Part shown: positions 6,733 through 13,145 of the stretch, one piece after another
How the letters are laid out: every line of letters starts with the position of its first letter
Position numbering within the stretch: the first letter of the stretch is position 1
Source of the DNA: an uncultured Faecalibacterium sp.
GTDB lineage: Bacteria; Bacillota; Clostridia; Oscillospirales; Ruminococcaceae
Assembly: GCA_937917475.1 (NCBI GenBank)
Contig: CALDNF010000023.1
Location: 1-17,137, forward strand
DNA length: 17,137 bases
Direction of reading: 5' to 3'
Notes under the pieces: model-generated
Told to the model about the DNA's origin: nothing
Database searches by the model: none
What the model saw: the letters and a program-made list of their open reading frames with translations, nothing else
Position numbers and translations under genes: made by a program

Positions 6733-6782
6733 GTGAAAAAGAAAAACGCTCTGCTCTGCACGGCCGTGCAAAACAAAGCGTT
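6733..6782 (-). terminator. Terminator of the TSCPD/4-Cys gene
   Basis: On the minus strand an AACGCT arm (6782-6777) pairs with AGCGTT (6750-6745). Between them lies the perfect palindrome TGCACGGCCGTGCA (6757-6770). The T-rich run TTTTTCTTTTTC follows at about 6748-6733. It starts 25 bases after the gene's stop codon. Confidence 0.8.
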
Positions 6783-6806
6783 CTGTCTGTGATTTTTGCC
6801 GAAACT

Positions 6807-7073
6807 TTACTGTGCCATCTCTGCCAGAGCCTTTTTGAGGTTCTGTGCGATCTGGTCGGGGCAGCTGGTAGAGCGGGGACCGCAGTGGATGCCCTCCATC
6901 CGGGCAATGGCATCCTCTGCCTTCATACCCTTCAGCAGGCTGCTGATGCCCTTCAGGTTGCCGTTGCAGCCACGCACCACCTCAATGGACTCAATGGTGT
7001 GATCGTCGTTCAGGACGATGTGGGTCTCCGTGGAGCAGGTACCTTTATTCGGATAGCAAAATTCTTTGCTCAT
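6807..7073 (-). CDS. Small TSCPD-domain (4-Cys, TIGR03905-like) protein
   Basis: An 88-residue soluble protein with a cysteine pattern typical of small TSCPD-domain proteins: Cys6 and Cys13 (FCYPNKGTCS), Cys36 (VRGCNGNL), Cys64 (IHCGPRSTSCPDQIA) and Cys71. The SCPDQIA end gives the domain its name. The same module occurs near the C-terminus of some adenosylcobalamin-dependent ribonucleotide reductases, where it may bind a metal or shuttle redox equivalents. The function of the stand-alone form is unknown to me. I start at the ATG at 7073; a longer in-frame start at 7097 would read through the GAGAGG ribosome binding site. It has its own strong promoter and terminator, so it is transcribed alone. 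Confidence 0.85.
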   Translation of the reverse strand: MSKEFCYPNKGTCSTETHIVLNDDHTIESIEVVRGCNGNLKGISSLLKGMKAEDAIARMEGIHCGPRSTSCPDQIAQNLKKALAEMAQ

Positions 7074-7123
7074 GGTTGTACATCCTCTCTTTTTCAATGG
7101 GCCTGACCGGGCCCTTTCTTTTT

Positions 7124-7152
7124 ATTATACTACAACCCATCAGAAAGGTCAA
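7124..7152 (-). promoter_or_regulatory. Promoter of the TSCPD gene
   Basis: On the minus strand, -35 TTGACC (7152-7147) and -10 TATAAT (7129-7124) are exactly 17 bp apart, a near-consensus sigma-A promoter. The short leader contains a GGGCC/GGCCC hairpin (7099-7103 with 7110-7114). Confidence 0.88.
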
Positions 7153-7177
7153 CAAATCCAGCCGCTTTCCCAATGCG

Positions 7178-8029
7178 TTATCTGTGTTTGCGCCGATAGG
7201 CCAGCTCTTCGATCCGGGCGATCTGGTCATCCTGTGTAATGCAGGTACCCACCGGATGCGGGTGGGCATGGTTCGATCCGTGAAAATCGGTGCCGCCCGT
7301 GTGGATCAGACCATACTCTTCGCAAAGAGCAGCACACTCCGCCTTGTCCTCCGGACTGTTTCTGGGGTGTTCCACCTCAATGCCGTCGATCATCCCCTCC
7401 TTGACCAGTTCCCGGACCAGCGGCATACTTTTGTAGACCGTCGGGTGAGCAAATACGACAACCGCCCCGGAGGCCTTCGCCGTGGCAAGCACCTCCCGCA
7501 CCGGCAGATATTCCGGTGAGTGGAGAACGATGCCCCGGGGGTTCCAGCCGAAGAGCTTGTGGTACAGGTCCGTATAGATGCCGTCACACAGCCCCAGCTG
7601 CTGCAACGCCTGCATGATGCCGCTCTTGAACAGCACCCCGCTGTCCTTGGCATACTCCAACGCCTGCTCGGTGCGGAACTGCGGATAGATTGCTTCGATC
7701 TCCTTTGCGCTTTGCAGACAGCACTCGTTCCGCCTCTGCCGCATGATATCACAGTGGGCCCTGAGAGCCGGGCTTTCGGGGTCAGGCCAGTAGGTCAGCA
7801 GATGCACCCGGTGTTGCCGCTCATAATCATAACCGGTCAATTCTGTGGCCGGAATCAGCCGCACGCCGTCCTGCTGCGGGTGGTCATAGCAGTATTGCAC
7901 ACTTAAAAGGGTATCGTGGTCTGAAATCGCCATGGTATCCAACCCTACCCGGGCCGCCATCAGCGGCAGGCGGTAGATGGGCACCGACCCATCCGAGCAG
8001 GTGGAATGATTGTGAAGATCTCCGGGCAT
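7178..8029 (-). CDS. PHP-domain metal-dependent phosphoesterase (YciV/RNase AM-like)
   Basis: The product is a 283-residue PHP-fold hydrolase. The metal-binding motifs are all visible: HNHSTCSDG (6-14), ISDHDTL (35-41), FAHPTVY in the middle, an EVEHPRNS block, and TGGTDFHG near the C-terminus. Characterised relatives (E. coli YciV/RNase AM and related COG0613 enzymes) remove 5' nucleotides from short RNAs or dephosphorylate 3',5'-bisphosphonucleotides. The length agrees with that family. I chose the ATG at 8029 because AGGAGG lies seven bases upstream and the first metal motif should begin within about ten residues; a longer reading to 8107 would include the promoter. Activity on a particular substrate is inferred from the family only. 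Confidence 0.88.
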   Translation of the reverse strand: MPGDLHNHSTCSDGSVPIYRLPLMAARVGLDTMAISDHDTLLSVQYCYDHPQQDGVRLIPATELTGYDYERQHRVHLLTYWPDPESPALRAHCDIMRQRRNECCLQSAKEIEAIYPQFRTEQALEYAKDSGVLFKSGIMQALQQLGLCDGIYTDLYHKLFGWNPRGIVLHSPEYLPVREVLATAKASGAVVVFAHPTVYKSMPLVRELVKEGMIDGIEVEHPRNSPEDKAECAALCEEYGLIHTGGTDFHGSNHAHPHPVGTCITQDDQIARIEELAYRRKHR

Positions 8030-8059
8030 AGTCTGGCCTCCTGTGTTGATTCTGCTTTT

Positions 8060-8087
8060 ATTATAGACAGGTCCCGCCAAAATGCAA
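8060..8087 (-). promoter_or_regulatory. Promoter of the PHP-domain gene
   Basis: On the minus strand, -35 TTGCAT (8087-8082) and -10 TATAAT (8065-8060) are separated by 16 bp. They lie about 30 bases upstream of the start codon. The tRNA promoter diverges from it about 50 bp away. Confidence 0.8.
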
Positions 8088-8137
8088 CCTGTTTTTCCGT
8101 TTTGCAAAATTCGTCGGAATTTCAGGACGAAAAACTG

Positions 8138-8166
8138 TTGACAAATCCGCTACACTTTGCTAAACT
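8138..8166 (+). promoter_or_regulatory. Promoter of tRNA-Gly
   Basis: A consensus -35 TTGACA (8138-8143) and -10 TAAACT (8161-8166) lie 17 bp apart. They are placed so that transcription starts a few bases before the mature tRNA 5' end at 8179. Confidence 0.88.
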
Positions 8167-8178
8167 AAATAAGCACTC

Positions 8179-8254
8179 GCAGGGTTAGCTCATCCGGTAG
8201 AGCGACTGCTTCCCAAGCAGTAGGCGGCGGGTTCGAGTCCCGTATCCTGCTCCA
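8179..8254 (+). tRNA. tRNA-Gly, anticodon CCC
   Basis: The complete 76-nt cloverleaf can be folded by eye. The acceptor stem is GCAGGGT with ATCCTGC (one G-U pair). The D arm is GCTC/GAGC (8188-8191, 8200-8203). The anticodon stem is ACTGC/GCAGT around the loop TTCCCAA, giving anticodon CCC at 8212-8214. A 5-nt variable loop and a T arm with TTCGAGT follow. The 3' CCA is encoded (8252-8254). CCC reads GGG codons. A promoter precedes it and a terminator-like hairpin follows. Confidence 0.97.
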
Positions 8255-8256
8255 TA

Positions 8257-8301
8257 AAAGGCACGCTGATTCGTTGAGAATTCGCGTGCTTTTCTTGTTT
8301 T
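8257..8301 (+). terminator. Terminator-like hairpin after tRNA-Gly
   Basis: GCACGC (8261-8266) pairs with GCGTGC (8284-8289), extended by a G-U and three A-T pairs, followed by TTTTCTTGTTTTT. No separate promoter is obvious before the next gene at 8326, so partial readthrough from the tRNA promoter may feed the downstream genes. Confidence 0.75.
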
Positions 8302-8325
8302 TCTGCAAATAAGAAAGGACACCCT

Positions 8326-8694
8326 ATGTTATTTGTTCCTCTTCTGCACTATTTTCAGTGCAAGAACAGTTTCAGCGGAAACGAGGACGGAATGCGTTAC
8401 CTGCTGACGCCGGGCAAGCGGAAAGTCCCGGACCCGGACAGCGGCGAAGGAGCCGAAAAGGAAGAAAGCATCCTCACCGTGGATGTCTGGCCCGGGCCTT
8501 GGACTGTGGACAAGACTGACCCGGTGCTGCGGCAGCAGGCTGTTTTTCCGCTGAGCGAGGAGGGCCGGGCCGCAGCAGCATCCTATCTGGACGACGCCTA
8601 TCATTCCGACCCCGCCCGCTGGAAAAACCTGCCTTCCATTCTGGACTGCGAGCCATGGACGCCGCCTGTACCGGAAGAAGAAGCATCGACATAA
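8326..8694 (+). CDS. Small uncharacterised protein upstream of the DnaD-like gene
   Basis: The product is a 122-residue acidic protein that I cannot assign to a family. It begins MLFVPLLHYFQCKNSF and has a charged, Pro/Glu-rich middle (PDPDSGEGAEKEE). Three tryptophan-rich patches follow: VDVWPGPWT, ARWKN and CEPWTPP. There is no signal peptide or convincing membrane helix; the first ten residues are hydrophobic but too short. An AAAGGA ribosome binding site sits six bases before the ATG. The gene ends 13 bases before the DnaD-like start, so it is probably co-translated with it and may assist replication. That role is inference from position only. Good start signals and GC-rich codon third positions make it a real gene rather than a chance reading frame. 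Confidence 0.75.
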   Translation: MLFVPLLHYFQCKNSFSGNEDGMRYLLTPGKRKVPDPDSGEGAEKEESILTVDVWPGPWTVDKTDPVLRQQAVFPLSEEGRAAAASYLDDAYHSDPARWKNLPSILDCEPWTPPVPEEEAST

Positions 8695-8707
8695 ACCGAG
8701 GAATCCA

Positions 8708-9622
8708 ATGATCTACCGTTTAAAAGAACTCAAAGGCGATACCATTGCGGTGCCGCAGCTGGTATTTTCCAAGCTGGGCATCGCCGAAGAATACAATGTC
8801 CGGGTAGCTTTGTATGTGCTGGCCACCAGCGTGACGGACCCGGACAAGATCTGCGCCGACCTCAAACTCCGCAGCCGAATTTCAGCGGAGAGTGCCCTCT
8901 CCTTCTGGGCCGGGGCCGGCCTGCTGGAACGGTTTGATGAGAATTCCGCTCCGGGCGAAGAGCCCAGCGCACCTGCACCCATGACCTGGGCCGAGATCGT
9001 CGCCGCCTCCCGCACCGACCCCATGATCTCCAGTCTCATCGACTGCGCTCAGACCGGCTTTGCCCGCCCCCTGACTCACGGCGAGATGGAGCGGCTGGTA
9101 AATCTGTACGTACAGGAAGGCTTTGCCCCCGAGACCGTGATGCTCTGTGTGGCCTATGTTGCCAGCAAGGGCAAGCGGACCATGGCTGCCGTCACACATG
9201 AACTGAAGGTCTGGCGGGCGGAAGGCGTGGAAACCGGCGAGCAGGCCGACGAGCATCTCAAGCTTCTGGCTCTGCGCAGCCAGCGGGAACTTTATGTCAG
9301 CAGCCTGTTGGAGATTCCTGCCAGCGAGCTGACCCTTGGTGGAAAAAAAGCGATCGCACGCTGGTACGAAGTTTACGGCTACGACGACGCTATGATTCAG
9401 GAAGCTGCCGTACAGGCCGGCCCCAAGCGGGATCTGTGGTACTGGAACAGCATCCTCAAGACATGGAACGCCAAGGGCCTGCGGAACATCCACGATGTGC
9501 GGGGCCCGGTGGCGGTCACCGGTGCAAGCCGGAACATCCGGGTAGACCGGGAAACCCCCAGCGGCAACGATTTTCTCAAAAATGCTGCCCGCCGCCGTCC
9601 CCTCAAGAAGAAACCCGAATAA
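8708..9622 (+). CDS. DnaD-domain replication/primosome protein
   Basis: A 304-residue protein with features of DnaD/DnaB primosome proteins, which remodel DNA and help load the replicative helicase. The N-terminal ~80 residues look like a winged-helix region (VFSKLGIAEEYNVRVALYVL). Two helical DnaB_2/DnaD-type repeats follow at about 100-170 and 190-262. The second ends in YWNSILKTWNAKG (245-257), matching the YxxxIL..W diagnostic motif of the DnaD domain. The tail is basic (RRRPLKKKPE), consistent with DNA binding. GAGGAA precedes the ATG at 8708. A DnaC-like ATPase gene starts ten bases after its stop, mirroring DnaD/DnaB-DnaI functional pairing in Bacillota. Chromosomal rather than phage origin is suggested by housekeeping neighbours but is not proven. 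Confidence 0.87.
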   Translation: MIYRLKELKGDTIAVPQLVFSKLGIAEEYNVRVALYVLATSVTDPDKICADLKLRSRISAESALSFWAGAGLLERFDENSAPGEEPSAPAPMTWAEIVAASRTDPMISSLIDCAQTGFARPLTHGEMERLVNLYVQEGFAPETVMLCVAYVASKGKRTMAAVTHELKVWRAEGVETGEQADEHLKLLALRSQRELYVSSLLEIPASELTLGGKKAIARWYEVYGYDDAMIQEAAVQAGPKRDLWYWNSILKTWNAKGLRNIHDVRGPVAVTGASRNIRVDRETPSGNDFLKNAARRRPLKKKPE

Positions 9623-9631
9623 GGAGGGTCT

Positions 9632-10612
9632 ATGCGTACCAGAAATGAACTCTATCAGGAAGCTCTACGCACCGTTGCCGCCCGGCGGCAGACGGCCCGG
9701 GCCCGGGCCGAGGATGCACGAGCCGAAGCCGAAGCTGCCATTCCGGCCCTCCGCCATGCCGAGGACGAAGTGCGGGTGCGGGGCATTCGCTGTGCACTGG
9801 CCGGAGCTTCCGGCAAAGACCGCACCGAGACCAACGCCGCCCTGACCGAAGCCCGGAAAAAGTTGACTGACCTGCTGGCGGCCAGCGGACGTCCTGCGGA
9901 TGCACTGGAACCCCGGTTCACCTGCAAGCTCTGTCAGGACACCGGCGTAGTCAATGGCCGCACCTGCTCCTGTGTCCACAAAGTGATGCAGGGCCTTCGC
10001 CGGGCCGAAATCGAGAGCCTGTCCAGCCTGTCCATTTCCAGCTTTGACACCATGGAGCTGCGATACTACCCCAACAAAATGGACGATTCTCTGGGCGAGC
10101 CCATCCGCGCTTACATGGGCGGGCTGCTTGCCGATCTGCGCAGCTATGCCGAAGAATTTGATCACAACAGCGAGAGCCTGATGCTCTTTGGCAATGCGGG
10201 CCTTGGCAAGACCCACGCTGCTCTGGCCATTGCAGGCATCGTGCTCAGCCGGGATTTTGACGTGATCTATGTTTCCAGCCCGGATTTCTTTGCAAAGCTT
10301 GAAGCCCTGCATTTTGGCTCTGACCCTTCCGGCGAGGAGGAAACCTTGCTGCAAACCGCTTCCAATGCCGACCTGCTGATCCTGGATGACCTTGGCACCG
10401 AATTCAATTCTGCTTTTCTGATCAGCACCCTGTACAGCCTGCTGAACAACCGGCTGGGAGCCAAACTTCCCACCATCGTCACCACCAACATCACCGACGG
10501 TTCCCTGCTGGAAAAACTTTACACCGAAAAAATCTCCAGCCGTCTTTCCTCCTTTGTTCCCTGCCTGTTCGTGGGCGAGGACATCCGGGGCCTGAAAGCT
10601 GCCGAGGCGTGA
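9632..10612 (+). CDS. DnaC/DnaI-like helicase-loader ATPase
   Basis: A 326-residue AAA+ protein that probably loads the replicative helicase. The N-terminal ~90 residues are Ala/Arg/Glu-rich and likely coiled-coil. A zinc-binding-like cluster follows: Cys98-Cys101 (CKLC) and Cys112-Cys114 (CSC), as in DnaI/DnaC loaders. The ATPase part has Walker A GNAGLGKT (187-194), Walker B LLILDDLGTE (248-257), sensor-1 TTN (284-286) and an SSRL arginine finger near 304. AGGAGG lies close before the ATG at 9632. It is the last gene of the plus-strand cluster, ending at a strong bidirectional terminator. IstB transposition helpers share this fold, but no transposase is nearby and the zinc cluster favours a helicase loader. 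Confidence 0.9.
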   Translation: MRTRNELYQEALRTVAARRQTARARAEDARAEAEAAIPALRHAEDEVRVRGIRCALAGASGKDRTETNAALTEARKKLTDLLAASGRPADALEPRFTCKLCQDTGVVNGRTCSCVHKVMQGLRRAEIESLSSLSISSFDTMELRYYPNKMDDSLGEPIRAYMGGLLADLRSYAEEFDHNSESLMLFGNAGLGKTHAALAIAGIVLSRDFDVIYVSSPDFFAKLEALHFGSDPSGEEETLLQTASNADLLILDDLGTEFNSAFLISTLYSLLNNRLGAKLPTIVTTNITDGSLLEKLYTEKISSRLSSFVPCLFVGEDIRGLKAAEA

Positions 10613-10637
10613 CCGCCGCTGTAAAAATCCATCCAAC

Positions 10638-10693
10638 AAAATACCCCCGCCGGGCAGGCTCTTTTCAGCGTCTGTCTGGGCGGGGGTATTTTT
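10638..10693. terminator. Bidirectional terminator between convergent genes
   Basis: A perfect 14-bp stem, AAAATACCCCCGCC (10638-10651) and GGCGGGGGTATTTT (10679-10692), flanks a 27-base loop. U-tracts form on both strands. It lies between the DnaC-like gene and the convergent WalJ-like gene and can serve both. Confidence 0.92.
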
Positions 10694-10701
10694 GTGCAGA
10701 A

Positions 10702-11493
10702 TCAGAATTCCAGCACCGGGCTGACCTCATTTCTGCGCTGAGTCTGAACGATGCAGTCCTTTTCCGGGACCACACCGGCAGCTCCCAGCGTGGCAAAAAC
10801 AGTCTGCAATGCCAACATGGGGGTATTGTTCTCCTGCGAAAGATGGCAGAGCGCAAACTTTTTGCACCCTTCCTGAATGAGTTCCAGCAGTTTTGCAGAG
10901 CACTCATCGTTGGAGAGATGCCCCCGGGCAGACTCGATGCGGGACCGCAGGTAGTAGGGATAAGGCCCGCTGCGGAGCATATGGAGATCATAATTGCTCT
11001 CAAGGGCTACAAGGTCACAGCCGGAAAGAGCCTCATGTACAGCCGGGGTCAGAACGCCAAGGTCAGTGGCGATGGTCATGTTCTTTTCGTCCGGCGTGTG
11101 GATGCGGTAACCTACGCAGGGTACATCGTGGCTGGTGGGAAACGCCTTAACCCCAAAGGAGCCGATTTCCTCTTCCCTGCCGACGGTCAGCGGGGTCATA
11201 TCGCAGGCGGCAGGCACAACATGGTTTTGTTCCAGAAAATCCAGCGTCTCTTCCGCACCGTAGACCGGCATCGGATACTTTTTCAGGAAAGTCGAAAGCC
11301 CCTTTACATGGTCGCTGTGCTCATGGGTCAAAAGAATGCCGTCGCAGTTTTCTGCCGCAAGCCCAAGGGATTTCAGGGCCGCACCCGTCGTGCGCACCCC
11401 TTTGCCCATATCCACGATAAGGTATTTTTCCCCGCAGCGCACCACACTGCTGTTGCCGGAAGACCCGGAGTAAAGTGAAGTAAATTCTGCCAT
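10702..11493 (-). CDS. WalJ/YycJ-like metallo-beta-lactamase-fold nuclease
   Basis: A 263-residue MBL-fold hydrolase. The start (MAEFTSLYSGSSGNSSVV) is typical of YycJ/WalJ proteins. The di-metal site is seen as THEHSDH (56-62), with further ligands in SHDVPCVGY, ATDLG and the C-terminal CHLS region. Characterised YycJ homologues are manganese-dependent 5'-3' exonucleases linked to DNA mismatch repair in bacteria lacking MutH; a role here is inferred. The length matches the family. The ATG at 11493 has GGAG five bases upstream. In many Bacillota the gene sits with walRK; here it lies downstream of murA instead, separated from it by a terminator hairpin, and I see no clear promoter of its own in the 76-base gap. 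Confidence 0.88.
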   Translation of the reverse strand: MAEFTSLYSGSSGNSSVVRCGEKYLIVDMGKGVRTTGAALKSLGLAAENCDGILLTHEHSDHVKGLSTFLKKYPMPVYGAEETLDFLEQNHVVPAACDMTPLTVGREEEIGSFGVKAFPTSHDVPCVGYRIHTPDEKNMTIATDLGVLTPAVHEALSGCDLVALESNYDLHMLRSGPYPYYLRSRIESARGHLSNDECSAKLLELIQEGCKKFALCHLSQENNTPMLALQTVFATLGAAGVVPEKDCIVQTQRRNEVSPVLEF

Positions 11494-11504
11494 AGTTTCT
11501 CCAA

Positions 11505-11555
11505 AAAAGCGGCAGACCTGCCGTTATCCAACGGATAACAGGGTCCACCGCTTTT
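11505..11555 (-). terminator. Long nested hairpin terminating murA
   Basis: On the minus strand AAAAGCGG (11555-11548) pairs with CCGCTTTT (11512-11505). Inside is the perfect GTTATCC-loop-GGATAAC stem (11523-11529 and 11533-11539), with GACC/GGTC pairing between the two. The distal arm continues into TTTTTT. This has the form of an intrinsic terminator after murA. The inner hairpin and the adjacent CAGGGTCCACC resemble the element at 4272-4301. Confidence 0.75.
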
Positions 11556-11569
11556 GATTTCAGGGTTTG

Positions 11570-12853
11570 TTACATTGCCTGTTCCAGCGCAGCCGGAACA
11601 CGGTCCACCTTTTTGATATCTGCACCAAGGCCACGAAGCTTCTCCACGATATTCTCGTAGCCCCGCTCAATATGGCCGATCTCTTCGATCTCGCTGGTGC
11701 CGTCTGCCATCAGGGCTGCAACCACCATGGCCGCACCGGCACGCAGATCGCTGGCACGCAGAGGAGCCGGGGTCAGCTTGTCCACGCCCTCAAACACCGC
11801 CACCTGACCATCTACCTGAACATTAGCACCCATCTTGCGCAGCTCGTCCACATAGCGGAAGCGGTTGTCCCATACGCCCTCGGTAACGGTGCTGGTGCCC
11901 TTTGCCACACTGAGCAGAACACCCATCAGGGGCTGCATATCGGTGGGGAAACCGGGATGCGGCATGGTGTTGATCTTGATGGGCAGGATATCGCCGGTAC
12001 GGTATACCCGCACCGCATCGTCAAATTCCTCCACCTCAGCACCGGCACGGCGGAGCTTTGCAGTGATAGGTTCCAAGTGCTTGGGGGTCACATTTTTGAT
12101 CAGCACATCGCCGCCGGTGGCTGCCGCAGCTACCATGTAGCTGCCGGCCTCGATCTGGTCCGGGATGATGCTGTAAGTGCAGCCGTGCATCTTTTCCACG
12201 CCCCGCACCTTGATCACGTCGGTGCCTGCGCCCCGGATATCTGCGCCGCACATATTCAAAAAGTTTGCCAGATCCACCACATGGGGCTCCTTGGCACAGT
12301 TTTCCAGAATCGTCTGGCCCTTTGCCATTACGGCAGAGAGCATTCCGTTCATCGTCGCACCCACGCTGACCTTATCAAAGAAGATGCGGGCACCGGTGAG
12401 CTCCTTGGCCCGGACGGTGATCATGCCGTAATCCACACTGTCCTCGGCACCCAGTGCGCTGAAAGCCTTGAGGTGCTGGTCGATGGGGCGGGGGCCCAGA
12501 TTGCAGCCGCCGGGCATGGCCACCTGTGCCTTGCCAAAGCGGGAGAGCAGCGCACCCAGGAAATAGTAGCTGGCCCGCATCTGACGGGACAGGTCATCCG
12601 GCACATTGGTGCTGGTGAGATGGGTGGTGTCGATCTCATAGGTGTTCTTGTTGAGCATCTTGACCTGTGCACCCAGAACGCTGAGGATCTTAAGGCTGAC
12701 GGCCACATCGCTGATGTCCGGCAGGTTCTCGATCACGCAGACGTCCGCCGCAAGGATCGTCGCCGGCAGGATACCCACAGCCGCATTTTTTGCGCCGGAA
12801 ATGGTCACTTCACCGTGCAGGGGCTTGCCGCCCGTAATAACAAACTTTTCCAA
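11570..12853 (-). CDS. murA: UDP-N-acetylglucosamine 1-carboxyvinyltransferase (MurA/MurZ)
   Basis: The 427-residue cytoplasmic enzyme makes the first committed step of peptidoglycan synthesis, transferring enolpyruvate from PEP to UDP-GlcNAc; it is the fosfomycin target. Visible features are SGAKNA with Lys22 and Asn23 (substrate binding), RASYYFLG around Arg93, and the loop MPGGCNLGPRPIDQH with catalytic Cys117, so fosfomycin-resistant Asp is not present here. PDQIEAGSYM and DLRAGAAMV follow later. The HIERGYENIVEKL segment is closer to MurAB/MurZ of Bacillota than to MurAA. I start at TTG 12853, because AAGGAG lies nine bases upstream and the protein then begins MEKFVITGG like its family; the alternative ATG at 12880 would lie upstream of that site. 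It has its own promoter and a long leader. Confidence 0.96.
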   Translation of the reverse strand: MEKFVITGGKPLHGEVTISGAKNAAVGILPATILAADVCVIENLPDISDVAVSLKILSVLGAQVKMLNKNTYEIDTTHLTSTNVPDDLSRQMRASYYFLGALLSRFGKAQVAMPGGCNLGPRPIDQHLKAFSALGAEDSVDYGMITVRAKELTGARIFFDKVSVGATMNGMLSAVMAKGQTILENCAKEPHVVDLANFLNMCGADIRGAGTDVIKVRGVEKMHGCTYSIIPDQIEAGSYMVAAAATGGDVLIKNVTPKHLEPITAKLRRAGAEVEEFDDAVRVYRTGDILPIKINTMPHPGFPTDMQPLMGVLLSVAKGTSTVTEGVWDNRFRYVDELRKMGANVQVDGQVAVFEGVDKLTPAPLRASDLRAGAAMVVAALMADGTSEIEEIGHIERGYENIVEKLRGLGADIKKVDRVPAALEQAM

Positions 12854-12980
12854 TTTTATGATCTCCTTGTCACAGGCCAAGCCTCACGCCGACCTTTAAG
12901 GTTTCTCTTTCAATGTTCGGCTGTCTGCCGGAGCAAAACCGGGCGAACCGGCTAAGCCATCTGACAGATACAGCTACCTT

Positions 12981-13008
12981 ATTATACACAAGTTCCCGCA
13001 AAAAGCAA
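12981..13008 (-). promoter_or_regulatory. Promoter of murA
   Basis: On the minus strand, -35 TTGCTT (13008-13003) and -10 TATAAT (12986-12981) are 16 bp apart. The leader to the TTG start is about 120 nt and contains a GCCGG...CCGGC inverted repeat at roughly 12935-12960. I recognise no known riboswitch in it. Confidence 0.75.
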
Positions 13009-13047
13009 AGCCCCAAATGCTTTCTGCGGATTATTTTCTGTTTTGCC

Positions 13048-13076
13048 CAGAATATTGACCAATATTCTGTTTTTTT
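13048..13076. promoter_or_regulatory. AT-rich palindrome with T-run upstream of murA
   Basis: A perfect 10-bp inverted repeat, CAGAATATTG-AC-CAATATTCTG (13048-13069), is followed on the plus strand by seven T. It lies about 40 bp upstream of the murA -35 in a markedly AT-rich patch (13020-13110). It could be a repressor or activator site, or a terminator for rightward antisense transcription. The two-base loop argues against a simple RNA hairpin of full length. Confidence 0.4.
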
Positions 13077-13120
13077 GATTCTTTTTTCAAAAAATTTACA
13101 CTTTTCCGGTCAAAATCCCC

Positions 13121-13135
13121 CGCCTGCAGCAGGCG
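13121..13135 (-). terminator. Possible weak terminator after fbp
   Basis: CGCCTGC-A-GCAGGCG forms a short GC-rich hairpin ten bases after the fbp stop. On the minus strand it is followed by GGGGATTTTG, a poor U-tract, so termination would be partial. Confidence 0.4.
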
Positions 13136-13145
13136 CACCCGGCCC

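Noticed and set aside
6757..6770. TGCACGGCCGTGCA palindrome as a regulator binding site
   Set aside because: It lies inside a hairpin followed by a T-rich run just after the TSCPD gene, so a terminator explains it.
9632..10612. IstB-type transposition helper
   Set aside because: The fold is shared, but there is no IstA transposase or insertion-sequence end nearby, and the CxxC/CxC cluster plus DnaD-like neighbour fit a helicase loader.
9665..10639. 324-codon minus-strand reading frame opposite the DnaC-like gene
   Set aside because: The Walker motifs and cysteine cluster are in the plus-strand product; the antisense product has no features.
11567..12955. 462-codon plus-strand reading frame opposite murA
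   Set aside because: Its translation shows no recognisable domain and exactly mirrors murA, which has clear active-site motifs, a promoter and a ribosome binding site.
12854..12980. Riboswitch or T-box in the murA leader
   Set aside because: Only a short GCCGG/CCGGC pairing is visible. No conserved aptamer core, T-box sequence or terminator-antiterminator pair can be recognised.
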